34,030 nt of DNA from Pelotomaculum propionicicum (GCF_004369225.1 NZ_QFFZ01000040.1:1-34030), one strand, 5' to 3'; shown: positions 15,570 to 24,294, counted from the first letter of the stretch. Program-made: numbers and translations. Notes: generated from the sequence alone by a model not told the origin.

Positions 15570-16271
15570 TTAGGCAAAAAAACTTCGGACAAAATCTAGC
15601 ACTTTAAAGCGATACTCAACAGTCACCACTTCTTTTTCAGCCCGGGCCAAACCTGTTTCCACGGTGCCGGGCGGGGTTATTGGGAGAACTTCCGGCTCCG
15701 GCGGCTTGCCGCTGCTTTCTTTGCTCTCCGGCGGCGGGTTTCTGTCTGTTGATACTGCCTGCACGGGTTGTGGGCTTTCAGCCATCTTGGACATGTCCAC
15801 AAAACAAAGGGGCGGGAAGAGTACGCACCACCAGTTGGCCCCGCCTCCTGCGCCGATAGTCACTTTTACCGCTTCGTAATCACCGGCGGGAAGTATGAAA
15901 GGGCCGTAATGCTTGGTGGGGAAAGAGAAACTGTCCATCTCCACCTGGACCGGGTATGTTTTTCCCTGTGCTTTAATTTCCCGGTCGGCAACTTCTTTGA
16001 TGCCTGCCAGGTTAGCCCTGGCGATCGACCTGGCGGAATCCAGGTTGTCAGCCTTGATCAATGCAGGCTGTGTATACCGGATGATTTCATCCCTGACTTT
16101 TCTTTTCAGTTCCTGGTCGGAGGCGCTGTCACTGTTGGCCACCACGTGCAGCCTGATTAAATGGCCGGGGGCGTATACCGTCTCCTGTGATTTATCCCGC
16201 ATGCTGTAAATCAGCGCCGCTCCCGGCAGTATCAAAAAAACACTCAAAATAATTACCATTTTTTTCTTCAA
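15570..16271 (-). CDS. spoIIR: stage II sporulation protein R
   Basis: A 233-aa secreted signalling protein. An N-terminal hydrophobic segment (MVIILSVFLILPGAALIYS) acts as signal or anchor. The family blocks follow: LIRLHVVANSDSASDQELKR, FPTKHYGPFILPAGDYEAV and GGGANWWCVLFPPLCFVD. The C-terminal 80 residues are a Pro/Glu-rich linker and a short conserved end. SpoIIR is made in the forespore under sigma-F, crosses to the intermembrane space and triggers SpoIIGA to process pro-sigma-E in the mother cell. The start is TTG at 16271, supported by GAGGT 8 bases upstream. It lies upstream of cotJABC, whose Bacillus homologue is a sigma-E target. I saw no convincing sigma-F promoter. Confidence 0.95.
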   Translation of the reverse strand: MKKKMVIILSVFLILPGAALIYSMRDKSQETVYAPGHLIRLHVVANSDSASDQELKRKVRDEIIRYTQPALIKADNLDSARSIARANLAGIKEVADREIKAQGKTYPVQVEMDSFSFPTKHYGPFILPAGDYEAVKVTIGAGGGANWWCVLFPPLCFVDMSKMAESPQPVQAVSTDRNPPPESKESSGKPPEPEVLPITPPGTVETGLARAEKEVVTVEYRFKVLDFVRSFFA

Positions 16272-16508
16272 CCGCGGTTACCTCATTTCCCGGGCAATTT
16301 TAATAACTGGTTATAGTATCACCAACTGGAAGGCATGATTAACATTCCCTAAAAAAATAGTTATATTTTCCAGTTAGTTGGCACCCCTTAATTTTTTTTA
16401 ATTAACCGTATTAACTGTATAGGAACTTAAGTCCGGAAGGGAGGGATATGGATATACCAGGATAAAGGTCAGGATTTAACCAAAGAACTAAAAACGGGGG
16501 TGCACGGA

Positions 16509-17927
16509 ATGTTTAAAAAGGGTAGTATTACCTTACTGTTAGCCGCTATTTTGGTGCTGGTGATGGCAAGCGCTTCTTACGCCAGCCCTGGTCACGGCAA
16601 TGGCAATGGTAATAGTATTGGAAATGGTAAAGGAAAATGGAAAATTAAAATTCAGAGCGATGTCAAAACCAATAAGTTAACTGATGTGAATTCACACTGG
16701 GCCGAACAGCCTGTCCGTTTCATGATAACGCAGGGAATAGTAACAGGTTACCCTGATTTCACCTTCAGGCCTAACAATCCGGTGACAAAATACGAAGCGA
16801 TTATGATGATTTCCAGGGCATCAGGCTTTGACGGAACGGCAGACGAGGACCTTGATTTAGACGATAATGTGCCGGACTGGATGAGGGAGTGTATGAATTA
16901 CGCCGTCGAAGAAGGGATCCTGACTGAAGCTGAAGCCGAAAGATTTAAAGGATGGGAGCCGGCTAAAAGGTACGAGGTGGCAATCTGGGCGGCCAGGGCT
17001 ATAGGTTTGGAAGAGGATGACCAGACTTCCTTCGAGGATGATGACGAGATACCGTATTTCGCCAGATCGTACATAGGCGGGATGTGTAAAAACCGCTATA
17101 TGGTCGGGTATCCAGGCAATATGTTTCAGCCCAACAGACCTGTAACCAGGGCGGAGATGGCGTCTATCATTTACCGGATCATGCTGGCTGAGTCAGAGGG
17201 AATCTACGATAATGACGACAGCGATAATGACTCTGACCTTGAAATTGTCAGTCTGTCTCCCGCTGACGGAAGTGAAGATGTTGACCCGGACATCACCAAG
17301 CTGACCGCCAAGTTTAACATGGCAATTGAGGCGGCGGATGACATGGAAAGTGTCACGGACGGCGTCAAAGTGAAAAATGTTACCGAAGATGAATATATTG
17401 ACATAGATGAGGTATCTATAGACGGCAGGTACCTGTATATTGAACTGGAGGATTCGCTCGCGGACGACAAAACATACCGCGTTACTATTGATGAGGATAT
17501 CATAGAGGCCGAAGAGTCCGGGGAAAACTTCGACGGGCTGAGCGGCGGCGAGTGGGAATTCAGCACAGGTGATGCTGAAGAAGAAGAGGATTTTGATATT
17601 GTAAGTCTGAGCCCCGCCGACGGGGACGATGACGTGAACGGGCCGGACACCCGGGTCCTCAAAGCTGAATTCAGCGATGACATTCGGGTGATTTCCGGCA
17701 AGGATCTGGATAACGCTGCACGGGTCTACAATAAAACAGAAGAAGAATATGTGGATATAGAAAGTATTGAAATTGATGAAGACACGCTGGTTATCACTTT
17801 GGAAGAGCCGCTTGCTGAGGACAGCACTTTTGAGGTCACGATTAAGGCTGACTATCTTGAAGAAGAAGACAGCGGGGTAAATTTTGAAGGTCTCACAGGA
17901 TCAGACTGGAGATTTGAAACCAATTAA
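16509..17927 (+). CDS. S-layer homology (SLH) surface protein with two Ig-like domains
   Basis: A 472-aa exported protein. A signal peptide (about 1-29, KKGSITLLLAAILVLVMASA, cleavage near SYA-S) is followed by a Gly/Asn-rich linker. Three SLH repeats follow: DVNSHWAEQPVRFMITQGIV at about 55-105, a divergent one at about 115-165, and YIGGMCKNRYMVGYPGNMF at about 180-230. SLH triplets hold proteins on the cell wall polymer. Two repeats beginning IVSLSPADG (about 245-355 and 365-470) look like Big_5/Ig-like modules. The mature protein is very acidic, especially the Ig part, so calcium binding is possible. The ATG at 16509 is preferred over the GTG at 16500, because GGGGGTG forms the ribosome site. 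Confidence 0.9.
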   Translation: MFKKGSITLLLAAILVLVMASASYASPGHGNGNGNSIGNGKGKWKIKIQSDVKTNKLTDVNSHWAEQPVRFMITQGIVTGYPDFTFRPNNPVTKYEAIMMISRASGFDGTADEDLDLDDNVPDWMRECMNYAVEEGILTEAEAERFKGWEPAKRYEVAIWAARAIGLEEDDQTSFEDDDEIPYFARSYIGGMCKNRYMVGYPGNMFQPNRPVTRAEMASIIYRIMLAESEGIYDNDDSDNDSDLEIVSLSPADGSEDVDPDITKLTAKFNMAIEAADDMESVTDGVKVKNVTEDEYIDIDEVSIDGRYLYIELEDSLADDKTYRVTIDEDIIEAEESGENFDGLSGGEWEFSTGDAEEEEDFDIVSLSPADGDDDVNGPDTRVLKAEFSDDIRVISGKDLDNAARVYNKTEEEYVDIESIEIDEDTLVITLEEPLAEDSTFEVTIKADYLEEEDSGVNFEGLTGSDWRFETN

Positions 17928-17954
17928 TCACAAGCGAAATACGCGGCGATTAAG

Positions 17955-17988
17955 AAGCGGTCAGGGGACGCCCCGGCCGCTTTTTTAT
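17955..17988 (+). terminator. intrinsic terminator after the SLH gene
   Basis: An AAGCGG/CCGCTT outer stem and an AGGGG/CCCC inner stem are followed by a T-run. Confidence 0.85.
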
Positions 17989-18106
17989 TTAAAAGTAAAT
18001 TTTTTTTTGCCCAAAAGAAGGAATAATCTTGTTAATGTAGAAAGTTTGTAGTTACTTTGTACTCATTTTGTGGACAGCACCGGTTTAACGGCAGGAGCAG
18101 ATTAAT

Positions 18107-18343
18107 ATGAAAATTGAAATAAGGGGCGCTGAAAGACTCAGTTTCAGGGAACGGCAGGTTGTGACTTTAAAAGAGATGGGCTATTCAACGGACAGGGTAG
18201 CCAAACAGCTCAATTTAAGCCCCAGCACTGTCTCAACATTATACAGCCGGGCCAGGACCAAAGGGTACGAAGTGGTGATCGTCATACCCGGTCAAAACCT
18301 GGCTCTCTTTGGAATTGACGAGGAAGAGGAGGTTAAGCAGTGA
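18107..18343 (+). CDS. small LuxR/sigma-4-type helix-turn-helix protein
   Basis: A 78-aa protein. Residues 8-55 (LSFRERQVVTLKEMGYSTDR then VAKQLNLSPSTVSTLYSRAR) form a helix-turn-helix like sigma region 4 or GerE/LuxR. There is no partner domain, and the end is short and acidic. It is probably a DNA-binding regulator. Its last 4 bases overlap the GTG of the ftsB-like gene (GTGA), so the two are likely co-translated. That links a small regulator to a division gene; the target is unknown. The 179 bases upstream hold the SLH terminator and a T-rich stretch. Confidence 0.8.
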   Translation: MKIEIRGAERLSFRERQVVTLKEMGYSTDRVAKQLNLSPSTVSTLYSRARTKGYEVVIVIPGQNLALFGIDEEEEVKQ

Positions 18344-18759
18344 ACCAGCCTTTAAGGAAGGAATGGGAAGAATTTTATCCACTGGAGAAAAAGGCTGCGA
18401 CCGGCAGGCGGCCCCGGCCTAAAAAATCCTTCAATTTGTCCCGCAGCAGGATACCGGCATTAATAGGTGTGTTCCTCCTGGCGTACATGGCTTTTTCTTT
18501 CTACGGGCAGTTCAACAAGCTTGCCAACATGCGCAAGGACGTCAGTAATATCCAGCAGCAGGTGCAGGATTTGCAGCAAAAAAACGCCACCCTGCGTGAA
18601 GAGCTGCGCATGGTGCAAAGCGACGCCTATATTGAAAAAACCGCCCGGGAGAAGATAGGCCTGATCAAGCCGGGCGAGACCAGAGTAATCCCGGTGGAGC
18701 CGGGGACCCAGGTAAAGGGAATTCAAAGCCCTTCGTCACAAAATGTTGTAGCTGACTAA
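18340..18759 (+). CDS. FtsB/DivIC-type septum formation initiator
   Basis: The 139-aa protein has a short basic N-terminal cytoplasmic part, one membrane segment (IPALIGVFLLAYMAFSFYG, about 43-61) and a heptad coiled coil (about 65-100: LANMRKDVSNIQQQVQDLQQ). The conserved block EKTARE-KIGLIKPGETRVI follows. This is the DivIC/FtsB pattern; these proteins join FtsL and DivIB/FtsQ at the septum. A GTG start overlaps the upstream HTH gene. Position before a yabR-like gene and spoIIE matches divIC-yabR-spoIIE in Bacillus, so divIC is the likely orthologue. The last 20 residues are a variable tail. Confidence 0.88.
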   Translation: MNQPLRKEWEEFYPLEKKAATGRRPRPKKSFNLSRSRIPALIGVFLLAYMAFSFYGQFNKLANMRKDVSNIQQQVQDLQQKNATLREELRMVQSDAYIEKTAREKIGLIKPGETRVIPVEPGTQVKGIQSPSSQNVVAD

Positions 18760-18852
18760 AGTTAAATATAGAAAACCCAGATGTTTCTTGACACTCTCCG
18801 TTTAATTCGCATATAATTACACTAGGTTTTTTGTGAGTTTTAAGGAGGAATT

Positions 18853-19245
18853 TTGTCAGTTATGCCGATTGAGCTGGGGAGCGTCTTGGAGGGCGTTGTC
18901 ACCGGTATTACGAATTTCGGTGCTTTTATTGAGCTGCCCGGTGGAGAAACTGGTTTGGTGCATATTTCAGAAATTGCAGAGGTTTATGTAAAGGACGTTC
19001 ACGATTTCCTGAAAGCCAGCGACAGGGTTACCGTGAAAGTGATTTCCGTAGATCCGAAAGGTAAAATCGGCCTTTCCATGAAACAGGCCAATCCTTCGGT
19101 GCGCCCGGCCAAGAAAAAATTTCAGCCTTCCTTTGAAGAAAAACTGGCCAAGTTCCTTAAAGAAAGTGAAGAGCGCCAACAGGTTTTAAAGCGGAATACC
19201 GAATCAAAAAGAGGCGGGCGCGGTTCCGGCAGGAAAGCGGAATAA
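18853..19245 (+). CDS. yabR: S1 RNA-binding domain protein (YabR-like)
   Basis: A 130-aa protein. Residues 5-75 form one S1 OB-fold: LGSVLEGVVTGITNFGAFIE, then LVHISEIAEVYVKDV and KIGLSMKQA. The end is basic (RGGRGSGRK) and could hold RNA. The length and order match YabR of Bacillus. AAGGAGGA at 18842-18849 is strong; the TTG at 18853 is only 4 bases after GGAGG and the ATG at 18862 is 13 bases away, so the true start is one of these. The exact role of YabR proteins is not settled. Confidence 0.88.
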   Translation: MSVMPIELGSVLEGVVTGITNFGAFIELPGGETGLVHISEIAEVYVKDVHDFLKASDRVTVKVISVDPKGKIGLSMKQANPSVRPAKKKFQPSFEEKLAKFLKESEERQQVLKRNTESKRGGRGSGRKAE

Positions 19246-19255
19246 GAGGAAAACA

Positions 19256-19290
19256 GCAATTCTCACCGTGAGAGTTGCTTTTGTTATTTT
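19256..19290 (+). terminator. intrinsic terminator after yabR
   Basis: GCAATTCTCA and TGAGAGTTGC form a 10-bp stem (one G-U) around CCG, followed by TTTTGTTATTTT. Confidence 0.75.
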
Positions 19291-19305
19291 ATGGTAATAA
19301 ATTAG

Positions 19306-20202
19306 TTGGATGTGAGAAATGTGAGGCGTATCGCCGCTATTGATGTCGGGACGAATTCCACCAGGCTGCTGGTCGCCGGGGAGTCAGGCGGGGTTCTCAA
19401 AAGGATAGAAACAGGGCTTTACACCACCCGCTTGGGGAAAGGTATCACCAGGGGCTTATTGCAGCGGGAGGCTATGGAGAGAACGGTGCAGGCCGTGAAA
19501 TTGTTCAATGAAACGGCGTTGAACCTGGGTGCTGAAAAAGTTATAGTAGCTGCCACCAGCGCTGTCCGGGACGCGGCCAATAAGGGTGAGTTTTGGGAAC
19601 TGGTGCAAAAAAGTGCCGGGTTACGGCTGCGGGTATTGAGCGGGGAAGAAGAGGCTGCCCTGAGTTACAAGGGGGTGCTTTCAGGTCTGATGGTGCCGCC
19701 CCATTCCACTGTAGTCCTGGATATAGGCGGCGGCAGCACCGAGCTCACCTGGCGCCAAGCGGGCAATTTGCGCCTGGTTAGTATCAACGCCGGGGCTGTG
19801 CGGATGACCGAAACCGGTGCGGGTGAGGAGGAAATCACAGCTCTTTTCAGGCCGGCCCTTGAGGAAATAAAGAAACTGTCCTTTAAAAACCTGGTGGGGG
19901 TAGGGGGGACGGCGACTACTCTGGCTGCCATTGACCAGCGGCTTTCTGTTTATGAGCCTGAGCAGGTGCATGGTTATTGCTTAAGCGCCGCCAGTGTGGA
20001 CAGGATCTTAAGCATGCTGAAAAACATGGATTTAAAGGAAAGAAAAAAAGTGCCGGGCCTGCAGCCTGAGAGAGCTGATATTATCGTCGCGGGAGTGCTT
20101 ATCCTGAAAATAGTTTTAAACGGGTTGGGCTTCAGCTGGATGTACATTAGCGAATGTGACATGCTTTGCGGTCTTATACTGGAGGAAGTCGAAATAAAGT
20201 AA
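19306..20202 (+). CDS. Ppx/GppA-family phosphatase (exopolyphosphatase-like)
   Basis: A 298-aa protein of the ASKHA fold that would cleave terminal phosphate from polyphosphate or pppGpp. Motifs: phosphate 1 AAIDVGTNSTRLLV, ATSAVRDAANK, phosphate 2 VLDIGGGSTEL and adenosine-type GVGGTATTLAA. It has only the N-terminal catalytic unit, without the HD-like C-terminal part of long enterobacterial Ppx, as is common in Firmicutes. The start is uncertain: TTG 19306, GTG 19312 and GTG 19321 are all in frame and no ribosome site is clear. It sits behind the yabR terminator and before spoIIE, so it may have its own promoter. Confidence 0.9.
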   Translation: MDVRNVRRIAAIDVGTNSTRLLVAGESGGVLKRIETGLYTTRLGKGITRGLLQREAMERTVQAVKLFNETALNLGAEKVIVAATSAVRDAANKGEFWELVQKSAGLRLRVLSGEEEAALSYKGVLSGLMVPPHSTVVLDIGGGSTELTWRQAGNLRLVSINAGAVRMTETGAGEEEITALFRPALEEIKKLSFKNLVGVGGTATTLAAIDQRLSVYEPEQVHGYCLSAASVDRILSMLKNMDLKERKKVPGLQPERADIIVAGVLILKIVLNGLGFSWMYISECDMLCGLILEEVEIK

Positions 20203-20252
20203 TACAGTGCTTACCAAAGATGACATTATATTCCACCTGCTTATACTATAAT
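20187..20252 (+). promoter_or_regulatory. candidate spoIIE promoter with 21-bp spacer and Spo0A-box-like site
   Basis: ATGACA at 20220-20225 and a perfect TATAAT at 20247-20252 are 21 bases apart. The B. subtilis spoIIE promoter also has unusual long spacing and depends on Spo0A~P with sigma-A. AGTCGAA at 20187-20193 differs at one base from the 0A box TGTCGAA and lies about 27 bases upstream of the -35. A second possible -10, TATACT (20242-20247), would give a 16-base spacer, so an ordinary promoter cannot be excluded. Confidence 0.55.
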
Positions 20253-20288
20253 AATCTTATTACAGAAAAAGTATAAGGGGTGGATCTA

Positions 20289-22751
20289 TTGTTAGAAAGT
20301 CCCGAGATCTATCCGTATCACCGGTCCGGGAGTGAAAAAAGCAAACACCGGCCCGGCGTCAGTACAAAAAACGGCAAAAGACAATCTCCTTTGTTCAGGG
20401 CTAAAGTGAGGCAGGTTGTAAATTCGGAATCACTGGTGCTGGCCTGCGCCGGTTTCTTTCTGGGGCGTGCGGTTTTACTGGGCGAGCTGTCGCCTTTCGG
20501 AGCTTCTTTTGTGGCTGCCGCCATCAGGATCCGCGGCCGTTCCGGGGTCCTGGCGGTCCTCTCTGTTATCCTCGGCCTGGCTACAGTCAGCCGGGGCATC
20601 CCATTTACCAGCTCACTTCTTACCATGCTTTGCACCTGGCTTTTAATCAGATCGGCGCCGGCTGAGATGAAAAGGCCCTGGCTGGTGCTGCCGGCGCTGG
20701 TTCTGGCAGCGACCGTGGTGGTTAAAGCTTCCTTTATAGCTTACAATTCCCCTTCTTCGTACGGTTACTTCAGTGTATTATTTGAAGCTGTGTTTGCCGC
20801 CCTGCTCACGCCGGTTATGTTATACGGCGTTGAAGCGCTGAAAAAAAAGGCTGACGGAGTTTACCCTTTTTCCGGAGAAGAAATTTTTTGTTTATTGCTG
20901 ATCCTGGGAGGGCTTATTGCCGGCACCGGTGACCTCAAGTATGAGATGATCAGCGTAAAGGGCGTCTTGAGCAAGCTTGTTATACTGCTGGCGGCGTATG
21001 TCGGCGGCGCCGGCGCCGGCGCCGGCGCCGGCGCTGTGGTGGGGACCATTCCCGGCCTGGCTTATGTCACGGCGCCGGTGTTAGTGGGGGCTTACTCATT
21101 CGCCGGTTTGCTGGGCGGGATCTGCAGAAATTTCGGCAAGCCCGGTGTGGCTACCGGATTCATCCTGGGCAATATCATTCTGTCGGTTTATATAAATGAT
21201 TATGGCAATATGATTGCCATTCTAGCAGAAACAGGGCTGGCCACACTGTTTTTTCTGCTGGTCCCGGCAGTATTTCTAGAGGATTTGAAAGTGTCTCTGG
21301 GTCTGGAGTCCCCCGGGGCAAAAGAAACACCTGAGGAAGGGTTTTTTTACAAGGAAATATTTGAAGCCCGGATCAGAAACTGGGCCAGGGTGCTCAGGGA
21401 GCTGTCCAGGACCTTTGACCAGGTGTCCTCAACCACCGGTAAGGACTGGGAAGAGCAGGGGCTGCAAAGGCTGATCAATCAGGTGGGAGAAAAGATCTGC
21501 AGTGACTGTACATTCTACAGGACCTGTTGGGAAAGAGAGTTTTACAAGACTTACCAGGGCTTGATCGATCTCATCGCCCTGGTTGAATTATACGGCAAAG
21601 TTACGCCGGACAACCTGCCTGACGAGATCAAAAGGCGCTGCTCGAGGACCAAAGAACTGGCCATTACCATCAGCTGCCTTTATGAAACATATAACCTGAA
21701 CCGCTACTGGTCGCACCGGCTGTTGGAGAGCAGGGAAATTGTCGCCGAGCAGCTGAGGGGCATCTCCGAGGTAATGGCCGGACTGCCGGGCGAATTGGCG
21801 TACGAAGTAGAAGCGGGGGAAGTTGGGCCGGCCCTGCGCAGAAAGTTAAAGGAAGCGGGCGTCCAGGTGGAAAGCCTGTCCGTATACCGCAGGGAAGACG
21901 GGGCTATAGAAGTTTCCCTGGCCCACCTTCCCTGCAGCGCGGTCATGGAATGCCGGGATTTAATAATGCCTGTGCTTGCCAAACTGCTGGAACAGCCTTT
22001 TTACATGTCGACCCCGGCATGTACCTTCAGGGAGGGAGATCCCTCCTGTCACTTGAGATTTTACCCGGAACAGAACTACCGCCTATTTTTAGGAGCTGCC
22101 GGAATAGGTAAAAACGGGAGCATAGTATCCGGTGACAGCTACGCGTTTTTACACCTTAAAGGCGGCAGGCTGGCCCTGATCCTAAGCGACGGCATGGGAG
22201 CGGGACCGCGTGCCGCGCTGGAAAGCGGCACAACCATTTCACTGCTGCGCCATCTCCTGGAATCGGGTTTCGGGCAGGATCTGGCCATAAAAACAGTTAA
22301 TTCAATCCTGGTCCTGCGCTCGCCGGGCGAAACTTTCGCTACTGTTGACCTGTCAGTGATAAACCTCAATTCCGGGCAGGCTGATTTTATAAAAATTGGG
22401 GCGGTCCCCACATTCCTGATCCGCGATGGTCAAGTGGAGCAGATTAAGTCCTGTTCTTTGCCGGTAGGCATTATCGAAGACCTCGAAGTATCCACCCTGA
22501 CCAGGACTTGCCAGGCTGGTGACCTGCTGGTGATGGTCACCGACGGCATCCTTGACGCCTACAAGGGCAGCGGCAGCAGGGAAGAATGGCTGGCCGGGGT
22601 TTTACTGGACGTGGTGGACATGCAGCCTCAGGAAATGGCTGATCTCATTTTGAAGCTGGCCCAGGCCGGGGCGGGCGGCGCGGCCAGGGCGCCCGACGAC
22701 ATGACCGTGCTGGTGGCCAGGCTGGAAAAACAAAAACATTTAAAAAAATAA
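20289..22751 (+). CDS. spoIIE: stage II sporulation protein E (PP2C phosphatase)
   Basis: About 820 aa. Domain I: about ten membrane helices (roughly 45-330). Domain II: a central regulatory region with Cys pairs CSDCTFYRTCW (about 395-405). Domain III: a C-terminal PP2C phosphatase with SGDSYAFLHLKGGRLALILS, DGMGAGPRA, FATVDLSVINL, LVMVTDGILDA and PDDMTVLVARL. SpoIIE goes to the polar septum and dephosphorylates SpoIIAA, releasing sigma-F in the forespore. The TTG at 20289 is preferred because AAGGGG lies 8 bases before it; the GTG at 20280 is in frame and would add three residues. Order after ftsB-yabR is as in Bacillus. It contains a hexanucleotide repeat. Confidence 0.96.
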   Translation: MLESPEIYPYHRSGSEKSKHRPGVSTKNGKRQSPLFRAKVRQVVNSESLVLACAGFFLGRAVLLGELSPFGASFVAAAIRIRGRSGVLAVLSVILGLATVSRGIPFTSSLLTMLCTWLLIRSAPAEMKRPWLVLPALVLAATVVVKASFIAYNSPSSYGYFSVLFEAVFAALLTPVMLYGVEALKKKADGVYPFSGEEIFCLLLILGGLIAGTGDLKYEMISVKGVLSKLVILLAAYVGGAGAGAGAGAVVGTIPGLAYVTAPVLVGAYSFAGLLGGICRNFGKPGVATGFILGNIILSVYINDYGNMIAILAETGLATLFFLLVPAVFLEDLKVSLGLESPGAKETPEEGFFYKEIFEARIRNWARVLRELSRTFDQVSSTTGKDWEEQGLQRLINQVGEKICSDCTFYRTCWEREFYKTYQGLIDLIALVELYGKVTPDNLPDEIKRRCSRTKELAITISCLYETYNLNRYWSHRLLESREIVAEQLRGISEVMAGLPGELAYEVEAGEVGPALRRKLKEAGVQVESLSVYRREDGAIEVSLAHLPCSAVMECRDLIMPVLAKLLEQPFYMSTPACTFREGDPSCHLRFYPEQNYRLFLGAAGIGKNGSIVSGDSYAFLHLKGGRLALILSDGMGAGPRAALESGTTISLLRHLLESGFGQDLAIKTVNSILVLRSPGETFATVDLSVINLNSGQADFIKIGAVPTFLIRDGQVEQIKSCSLPVGIIEDLEVSTLTRTCQAGDLLVMVTDGILDAYKGSGSREEWLAGVLLDVVDMQPQEMADLILKLAQAGAGGAARAPDDMTVLVARLEKQKHLKK
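21006..21035 (+). repeat. in-frame GGCGCC tandem repeat inside spoIIE
   Basis: Four perfect GGCGCC units plus GGCGCT encode an alternating Gly-Ala run in a membrane part of SpoIIE. Unit changes would keep the frame and only alter the length of the run. Confidence 0.85.
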
Positions 22752-22878
22752 CCGCAGGCGGGGGATAATCTTTTGACATGAAATGGTTATCCCTTATTTC
22801 ATTCCCGCGCAAACTTTTCAAGCTAAAACTGTTCGGGGTATAATGCTAAAAAGAAAGCAGCAGGCGCAGGGCGAATAA

Positions 22879-24144
22879 ATGAGAATAAACGCGGGAAGCA
22901 TTTTTAATTACAATATCTTGCGGGCACTGGGCAGCAGGAACTACCGCCTCTTTTTCGGGGGCCAGGGTATCTCCCTGATCGGCACCTGGATGCAAATAAT
23001 CGCCATGAGCTGGCTGGTCTACCGCCTGACAGATTCACCGCTCCTGCTGGGAGTGATTGGCTTTACAGGTCAAATACCGTCGTTTGTCCTCGCCCCTCTG
23101 GCCGGTGTCCTGGCCGACCGCCGGGACCGGCGCCGGATCCTGATTGTGACCCAGACCCTGGCCATGGTTCAGGCTTTTATTGTGGCCGGGCTTACTCTTA
23201 CAGGCATAATAGCTGTCTGGCACCTGGTTGTACTGAGCCTTTTTCTTGGTATTGTCAATGCTTTTGATATACCGTCCCGCCAGTCACTGGTGGTAAAGAT
23301 GGTGGAAAATAAAGAAGACCTGCCCAACGCCATTGCCTTGAACTCCTTCCTTTTTAACGGCGCCCGTCTGGTCGGGCCAACTATGGCCGGGATCCTGATC
23401 GCCCTGCTGGGTGAAGGCATGTGTTTTTTACTGAACGGCCTAAGCTACATAGCGGTTATTGCCGCCCTGCTGGCGATGAGGCTTGAAACAGCCAGGAAGG
23501 AGAGAAATGATACCCGTATTATTCAGGAACTTGGAGAAGGTTTAAGATATGCCTTCAGCTCAGAGGCAATAAAATCTATCTTACTTTTGTCCGCATTTAT
23601 CAGCATGGTTGGCATGCCATATACCGTGCTTATGCCGGTTGTGGTCCGCGATGTTTTAAGCGGCGGGGCACACATTTACGGTTTTTTAATGACAGGAACC
23701 GGCATCGGCGCGGTAACCGGGGCTGTTTACCTGGCATCACGCAAAAATGTAAAGGGGCTGGGAGGTATGATTCCCCTGGCCGTAGGGTCATTAGGCGCCG
23801 GACTGGTCATGCTTTCCCTGTCCCGTATTTTTTGGCTGTCCCTGCCGGTAATGTTGTTTACGGGCTTCGGCGCGATGATCCAGATGGTATCAAACAACAC
23901 TATTTTACAAACCATAGTTGATGATGACAAAAGGGGGCGGGTAATGAGCCTTTTTACCATGTCGTTTATAGGCATGGCTCCTTTTGGCAATTTAATAGCC
24001 GGCGGTCTGGCCAGCCGGATTGGCGCTTCCGCAACCTTACTTTTCAGCGGATTATTGTGTATAATCGCCGCACTGTTTTTTTTGAGCAAAGTTTCAATGC
24101 TTAAGAGTGAAATTGACCGTCACATTCTAAGACAGGTAAATTAA
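22879..24144 (+). CDS. MFS transporter, EntS/DHA3-type exporter
   Basis: A 421-aa protein with about 12 membrane helices. N-terminal LGSRNYRLFFGGQGISLIGT and WMQIIAMSWLVYRLTDSPLL, with the MFS loop LAGVLADRRDRRRILI between helices 2 and 3, are typical of the DHA3 branch (enterobactin exporter EntS, macrolide exporter MefA-like). The substrate cannot be told. The ribosome site is weak. It starts 127 bases after spoIIE and is not part of the usual spoIIE-tilS order of Bacillus, so it may be a later insertion; the repeat-rich DNA after it fits that. The frame is intact. Confidence 0.88.
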   Translation: MRINAGSIFNYNILRALGSRNYRLFFGGQGISLIGTWMQIIAMSWLVYRLTDSPLLLGVIGFTGQIPSFVLAPLAGVLADRRDRRRILIVTQTLAMVQAFIVAGLTLTGIIAVWHLVVLSLFLGIVNAFDIPSRQSLVVKMVENKEDLPNAIALNSFLFNGARLVGPTMAGILIALLGEGMCFLLNGLSYIAVIAALLAMRLETARKERNDTRIIQELGEGLRYAFSSEAIKSILLLSAFISMVGMPYTVLMPVVVRDVLSGGAHIYGFLMTGTGIGAVTGAVYLASRKNVKGLGGMIPLAVGSLGAGLVMLSLSRIFWLSLPVMLFTGFGAMIQMVSNNTILQTIVDDDKRGRVMSLFTMSFIGMAPFGNLIAGGLASRIGASATLLFSGLLCIIAALFFLSKVSMLKSEIDRHILRQVN

Positions 24145-24259
24145 TGGTAAAACTATTTTTTGCCATCACAGCGCAGGACCGCGGCAGGAAAAGCTTTAAG
24201 CGGTGTTGAATTAGGCAGATGTGGCTTAAGCCCAATTTTCAAGATGAGACAAGTGATCT

Positions 24260-24286
24260 GAGACAAGGGGACGGTTCCCCTGTCTC
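24260..24286. repeat. GAGACA/TGTCTC palindrome with GGGGA/TCCCC
   Basis: GAGACA pairs with TGTCTC and GGGGA with TCCCC across a short loop; one A is bulged. It carries the same GGGGAC/CCCC theme as the units near cotJA. No T-run follows. Confidence 0.6.
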
Positions 24287-24294
24287 ATGAAGCA

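Noticed and set aside
16272-16340. A sigma-F promoter for spoIIR
   Set aside because: Expected on biological grounds, but no GYATA/GGNNANNHT pair at correct spacing was found.
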